A DNA stretch of 24,297 nucleotides from the NCBI GenBank assembly GCA_000996605.1, contig LCOP01000017.1:1-24297 (forward strand). The letters run 5' to 3'. The notes beneath the pieces were generated by a model. The model worked only from the letters and a program-made list of their open reading frames with translations. It searched no databases and was not told where the DNA came from. The translations under genes were made by a program, and so were the position numbers. Position 1 is the stretch's first letter; the number at the start of each line of letters is the position of its first letter. This DNA comes from Parcubacteria group bacterium GW2011_GWA1_47_8 (GTDB taxonomy: Bacteria > Patescibacteriota > Minisyncoccia > Phycocordibacterales > UBA1550). Positions 21,181-24,297 of this stretch are shown here, in pieces.

Positions 21181-21519
21181 ATGAAAGCTTTTAAAAATAG
21201 TCTACAAAAAGGCTCGGTGCGATACGTGGTCTTTAAAGAAAAAGATACATTTTTCGCGGTGGCGCTTGAATTTAATGTCGTTGTCGAGGGGGCATCACAG
21301 ATTGAAGCTATCGTACTCCTAAATGAAGCTATTGCGGGGTATCTCGGTTCAGCAAGGAAATTTAAATTGCGCCCACATGTACTCAATCAAGCTGTTGATT
21401 CTGAATATGAAAAAATGTGGCAGGACGCGCAGAAAAATGATGTTAAAAGAAGCACTACGCGCTCGACAAAGTCCCCGTATGTTTTAAGTTCGGGGCAATT
21501 TAACCTCGCGTTTGCGTAA
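21181..21519 (+). CDS. hicB: HicB-type antitoxin
   Basis: 112 residues. VRYVVFKEKDTFFAVALEFNVVVEGASQIEAIVLLNEAIAGYL is the partly degraded RNase-H-like fold of HicB (usual pattern: YPVxxxxExDGxYxAxxPdlpGcxtxGdTxeEAlxnxxEAixxyl). It binds and neutralises HicA, encoded 6 bp downstream. The C-terminal 40 or so residues are basic and Ser/Thr-rich, and I see no clear DNA-binding domain. The frame is open further upstream, but the ATG at 21181 follows a promoter by 6 nt and fits family length. Confidence 0.75.
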   Translation: MKAFKNSLQKGSVRYVVFKEKDTFFAVALEFNVVVEGASQIEAIVLLNEAIAGYLGSARKFKLRPHVLNQAVDSEYEKMWQDAQKNDVKRSTTRSTKSPYVLSSGQFNLAFA

Positions 21520-21525
21520 AAAATT

Positions 21526-21756
21526 ATGCCTCGCGGTCTGAACAACTGGACATTCAAAGGCATCGTTGATTTTCTGAAGGAGCACGGATTTCAACATTCC
21601 CACACGCACGGGAGCCATTTTTATTATATTGGTTCTTATGGCGGAAAAGTGAGACAAACACATATTCAATATCACGGACAAAAATCAATTCACCCACGAA
21701 CGCTAAAGTCAGTTATTGCTCAGTCAGGCATTCCACAAAATCTTTGGTTGAAGTAA
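21526..21756 (+). CDS. hicA: HicA-type mRNA interferase toxin
   Basis: 76 residues, the usual HicA length, with a dsRBD-like fold. FKGIVDFLKEHGFQHSHTHGSHFYY contains the catalytic His31 of the GSH motif. The C-terminal part HPRTLKSVIAQSGI is the standard HicA ending. The toxin cleaves mRNA and tmRNA when free. It forms a pair with the upstream hicB in antitoxin-first order, which is common for this family though reversed in E. coli. Confidence 0.88.
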   Translation: MPRGLNNWTFKGIVDFLKEHGFQHSHTHGSHFYYIGSYGGKVRQTHIQYHGQKSIHPRTLKSVIAQSGIPQNLWLK

Positions 21757-22586
21757 AAATATTTAAATATGAGAGAATACAAACTAACGGTCGGCTTGGA
21801 GGTTCACGCGGAGTTGAAAACAAAAACAAAGATGTTTTGCAACTCGGCTAATGATCCGTTCAATGCAGAGCCGAATGTGAATATTTGCCCGGTGTGCATG
21901 GCGCATCCGGGGACTTTGCCTGTGATTAACAAGCAGGCGGTGAACCACGTACTTCGTGTGGGGACAGCGCTCGGGAGCGACCTCGCGGACTTTACTGAGT
22001 TTGACCGCAAAAACTATTTTTACCCAGATATTCCAAAGGGGTATCAGATCAGTCAGTACAAATATCCGCTTGTATCGGGGGGGCTTTTGAATGGTGTTGC
22101 TATTGAGCGCGTGCATTTAGAGGAAGACACTGCGAGCTCGTCACACTCGTCTGCTGACGCAGCGCGGGCAAGCGATGTTAGTGCAGGGAGCCTCGTCGAC
22201 TTCAACCGCGCGGGGGTGCCTTTGATGGAGCTCGTGACCAAGCCCGTCATTCACACCGCAGAAGAGGCAGGTGCATTTGCGCGTGAGCTTCAGCTCCTTC
22301 TTCGCACACTCGGTGTATCTGATGCAAATATGGAAAAGGGGGAGATGCGCGTGGAGGCAAATATTTCAATATCAAAGACAGACAAGCTCGGCACAAAAGT
22401 CGAGGTGAAAAATTTAAACTCATTTCGCTCGGTAGAGCGCGCGATAGCGTACGAGGTGGAGCGTATGACGAAAATTTTGGACGGCGGGCCGGGGGAGATT
22501 GTGCAGGAGACGCGCGGGTGGGACGAGGGAGGACAGAAAACATTTTCACAACGCAAAAAAGAGTCAGCGCACGATTATCGCTATTT

Positions 22587-22618
22587 CCCCGACCCCGATT
22601 TACCCCGACCCCGATTTA
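22587..22618 (+). repeat. 16-bp perfect tandem duplication in gatB
   Basis: Unit CCCCGACCCCGATTTA at 22587-22602 and 22603-22618. Its length (16, not a multiple of 3) shifts the frame. Within it, TTA CCC CGA offers a CCC-C site where +1 slippage would restore the GatB frame. Confidence 0.95.
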
Positions 22619-22871
22619 CCAAAATTAAAAATTTCTGAGATTCCGGAATTTGCAAAAGATGTACTACGGGCTACAATGCCTGAGCTTCCGTGGGAGAAGC
22701 GCGCACGCCTCGTGCGTGAATACGGTGTGAAGCCAGAGAATGCAGAGGTTTTTGTTGCAGACAAAATCCTCGGGGGGCTTTTTGAAGATACTGTAAATGA
22801 AATTGGCGGAGATCGACCTTCGGCAGCACTTATCGAAAACTACATTACGTCTGACCTTGTCGGTTTGATTA

Positions 22872-22923
22872 ACCCCGTTAGAAGTCGCGAGGGCTCGCAG
22901 CGTGCACCCACTTCTAATGGGGT
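22872..22923 (+). repeat. Palindromic repeat element inserted in frame in gatB
   Basis: ACCCCGTTAGAAGT (22872-22885) pairs with ACTTCTAATGGGGT (22910-22923) with one mismatch. An inner GCGAG/CTCGC hairpin lies between them, and CCTCCA/TGGAGG follows. It is translated as NPVRSREGSQRAPTSNGVK within the GatB tail. It is related to the element at 18009-18113. Confidence 0.8.
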
Positions 22924-23291
22924 GAAGGCCTCCAGCCCAATTGGAGGGGTAACGGGCAAAAGTCTTGCAGATCTCGTGACGATGATTAAAGCGGGCGACC
23001 TTTCTTCACGAGGCGCGAAAGACACGCTTGCGATTTTGTATGCAGAAGGAGGACACCCACATGAAATTGCAAAAAAGCATGCCCTCATTCAGAAAAATGA
23101 TGTGGAAGCACTCAAAAAAATGGTCGCAGAAATTATTTCCGCAAACCCAACCGTCGTCGTCGATTACAAATCAGGGAAGACGGTACTCCTCCAATTTTTT
23201 ATCGGTCAGGGAATGAAAGCAAGTAAGGGAGCGGGAAATCCAGCGATATTCAAAACGCTTTTTGAAGAAACACTGAAGTAACCCAATTATT

Positions 23292-23334
23292 CTGGTATCT
23301 ACTTATACGATAGTATCGTATAAGTAGATACCAG
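23292..23334. repeat. 43-bp near-perfect palindrome after gatB
   Basis: CTGGTATCTACTTATACGAT (first 20 of a 21-nt arm) is mirrored exactly, with a single G at the centre. It follows the gatB stop by 10 bp and precedes the RelB-like promoter. It may act as a bidirectional terminator; there is no strong T run. Confidence 0.7.
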
Positions 23335-23342
23335 TGTTGTTG

Positions 23343-23378
23343 TTGACAGCAATAATGACAAAGTATATACTTTGTCAT
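23343..23378 (+). promoter_or_regulatory. Promoter with overlapping 24-bp palindromic operator
   Basis: TTGACA (23343-23348), 17-bp spacer, TATACT (23366-23371). A perfect palindrome, ATGACAAAGTA-TA-TACTTTGTCAT (23355-23378), covers the -10. This is the classical arrangement for autorepression by a ribbon-helix-helix antitoxin. Confidence 0.75.
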
Positions 23379-23380
23379 AT

Positions 23381-23665
23381 ATGAAAACAGCAGTATTAAA
23401 TATCAAAATAGACCCAAAAGTAAAAAAAGATGCACAAAAAGTGGCGGACGAGCTCGGGTTCACCTTGTCGGCTATTATCAATGCGTTTCTGAAAGATTTA
23501 GCGCGAAACAAATCAGTGTCGTTTTCGGCTTTCGAACAGACACCGACAAAAAAGAAGATTGCGGAGTGGGAAGCGATTAGTGCTGAAATGGATGCGAACA
23601 TAAAGAATCAAAAAGCATTCACTAACGCGGATGATCTCATTAGAGACTTGAAACTTTTGGCTTAA
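23381..23665 (+). CDS. RelB/DinJ-family ribbon-helix-helix antitoxin (orphan)
   Basis: 94 residues. The N-terminus TAVLNIKIDPKVKKDAQKVADELGFTLSAIINAFLKDLAR is the RHH DNA-binding domain of RelB/DinJ proteins. The C-terminal half (ISAEMDANIKNQKAFTNADDLIRDLKLL) would wrap the toxin. It lies under a palindrome-controlled promoter, and the ATG is 9 nt from the -10. No RelE/YafQ-like toxin follows; the next sequence is a broken transposase, so the toxin may have been lost or displaced. A TTG at 23372 would add three residues but overlaps the operator. Confidence 0.82.
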   Translation: MKTAVLNIKIDPKVKKDAQKVADELGFTLSAIINAFLKDLARNKSVSFSAFEQTPTKKKIAEWEAISAEMDANIKNQKAFTNADDLIRDLKLLA

Positions 23666-23734
23666 TAGTACTTTTGTGAGGCTGAATGCTACACTTAGCC
23701 TTCAGTAATAAGGATATTGAGTAATAATGTGAAT

Positions 23735-24245
23735 ATGAATAAAAAAAACGATTTTGTGCGTGAAATGTGCCTCAATTTTAATAAAGAAGAACGGAAAGTT
23801 TAGAGGAATACAGAGATACAAGTGCGTACATTGCTCTACTCAGTTTCAATTGAGCAAGAGGAAAGACCTGTCACTAACAAGAAAGAAGCTGTGGTACGAA
23901 TTTTGTTTTCAGTACGCAACCATAGATACATTAAAAGGTCGGTACATCAAATCAGAGAAGTGGGTGCGTAATCAACTTTCTTTGTACCAGCTACCCGAGC
24001 GAAGCGTAACACCACGCGCCATGGTTGCTATTATGGATGCGACGAAGGTAGGGTACGAGTGGCTCTTTGTCGTTCGTGACCTCCATGCAAAAGAAAACGT
24101 CTACATGGCGGTGGTCTCTTCTGAAACTACGTTCTGTTATCAACTTGCTATGCAGAAGCTTACGCAGAGAGAATTCGTCATCTCTGCGCTCGTGGGAGAC
24201 GGTAAAACTCGTTTCCCTGCGGTCTCTGCCGCAGGGACATTGTAG
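23735..24245 (+). pseudogene. Truncated zinc-ribbon DDE transposase with A8 frameshift
   Basis: ATG at 23735 is followed by eight A residues. With seven the text would read MNKKTILCVKCASILIKKNG, joining the long frame that runs to 24245. CVKC...CVHC is the zinc ribbon. AIMDATKVGYEWLFVVRDLH supplies a first catalytic Asp, and ALVGDGKTRFP a second. The frame then stops at VSAAGTL, soon after a hairpin (24214-24237), so the rest of the DDE domain is absent. The insertion-sequence family is uncertain (IS1/IS1595/IS256-like). AGGCT...AGCCT pairing near 23681-23703 may mark an IS end, but no matching far end was seen. Confidence 0.7.
24214..24237. repeat. 9-bp-stem hairpin at the break in the transposase
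   Basis: TCCCTGCGG / CCGCAGGGA with a 6-nt loop. It sits exactly where similarity to DDE transposases is lost, which suggests a palindromic insertion or deletion junction. Confidence 0.5.
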
Positions 24246-24251
24246 GAAAGT

Positions 24252-24272
24252 CTGAAAACCCTCGGTTTTCAG
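24252..24272. terminator. 9-bp-stem hairpin before the last gene
   Basis: CTGAAAACC / GGTTTTCAG with loop CTC. There is no T run, so termination is unsure. It lies next to a TATACT (24274-24279) and could be an operator for the gene that begins at 24286. Confidence 0.4.
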
Positions 24273-24285
24273 GTATACTGAGCCC

Positions 24286-24297
24286 ATGACACAAAAA
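24286..24297 (+). CDS. Start of a gene cut by the window edge
   Basis: ATGACACAAAAA (MTQK...) lies 6 nt after TATACT (24274-24279), the leaderless spacing seen elsewhere in the window. Only four codons are visible, so no identity can be given. Confidence 0.4.

Larger units (their letters stand above)
21769..23281 (+). pseudogene. gatB: gatB (Asp/Glu-tRNA amidotransferase subunit B) broken by a 16-bp tandem duplication
   Basis: The frame from 21769 gives the GatB core: VGLEVHAELKTKTKMFCNSAN, NICPVCMAHPGTLPV, FDRKNYFYPDIPKGYQISQY, VHLEEDTASS, VDFNRAGVPLMELVTKP and VEVKNLNSFRSVERAI. At 22587-22618 CCCCGACCCCGATTTA occurs twice. With one copy the text runs RYFPDPDLPKLKISEIPEF, as expected for GatB; with two copies the frame stops at 22638. 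The rest (tail domain to 23281) continues in the +1 frame. GatB with GatA/GatC converts Glu-tRNA(Gln) to Gln-tRNA(Gln) and should be essential here. The tail also carries an in-frame palindromic insertion (22872-22923). Whether the duplication is real, variable or an assembly error is open. Confidence 0.9.

Noticed and set aside
22499..22586. Separate gene starting in the gatB second frame
   Set aside because: The text before the duplication in that frame is not GatB-like; the second half is simply the shifted continuation of gatB.

Overview
The window looks like a chromosomal stretch of a Candidate Phyla Radiation bacterium (Patescibacteria, most likely a Parcubacteria-type lineage). The signs are compact genes with ATGA overlaps, short versions of housekeeping proteins (an Obg without a C-terminal extension, SecA of 823 aa), many start codons only about 6-10 nt after a -10 box (leaderless-looking mRNAs), an in-frame palindromic 'NPVRS...SNGVK' insertion in GatB, and a CPR-style diversity-generating retroelement (DGR). 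TGA appears to be a normal stop. Lineage is inferred, not proven.

Layout. 1-1020: a two-gene AbiEii-type nucleotidyltransferase cassette behind a repeat-rich promoter. 1020-1620: no long gene, but a short promoter-to-terminator unit and a run of strong palindromes. 1622-3290: murB and a 34-residue histone-like Lys/Ala protein, each with a strong terminator. 3360-9624: the most interesting region. It holds a metallopeptidase-like/VWA protein, a 143-aa partner and a MoxR-type AAA+ ATPase, whose C-terminus is the variable repeat (VR) of a DGR. Behind it come the template repeat (TR), an Avd-like gene on the opposite strand and a DGR reverse transcriptase. VR and TR differ at 18 of 112 positions and 15 of those are at template adenines. 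The DGR therefore appears to diversify the tip of a AAA+ ATPase that sits in a MoxR/VWA triad.

9718-13110: secA, two small gene remnants, and a P-loop (deoxy)nucleotide/dephospho-CoA kinase-like gene. 13160-15953: a lysozyme-like exported protein converging on a membrane thioredoxin-like protein and a GT2 glycosyltransferase. 16067-20440: a D-2-hydroxyacid dehydrogenase, YvlD-like and DedA membrane proteins, a MYG1-like protein, obg and a DUF805-like protein. 20478-24297: an accessory zone with a HEPN-like protein, hicBA, gatB broken by a 16-bp tandem duplication, an orphan RelB/DinJ-like antitoxin with a palindromic operator, and a truncated transposase.

How the genes could work together: the VWA protein and the AAA+ ATPase would form a chaperone/remodelling complex (known MoxR-VWA partnership). 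The RT and Avd copy the TR RNA with adenine mutagenesis into the ATPase C-terminus. This would give a variable recognition surface on an ATP-driven machine, for conflict or for cell-cell contact. The coupling is inferred from gene order and from the VR/TR pattern. No search or experiment was possible here.
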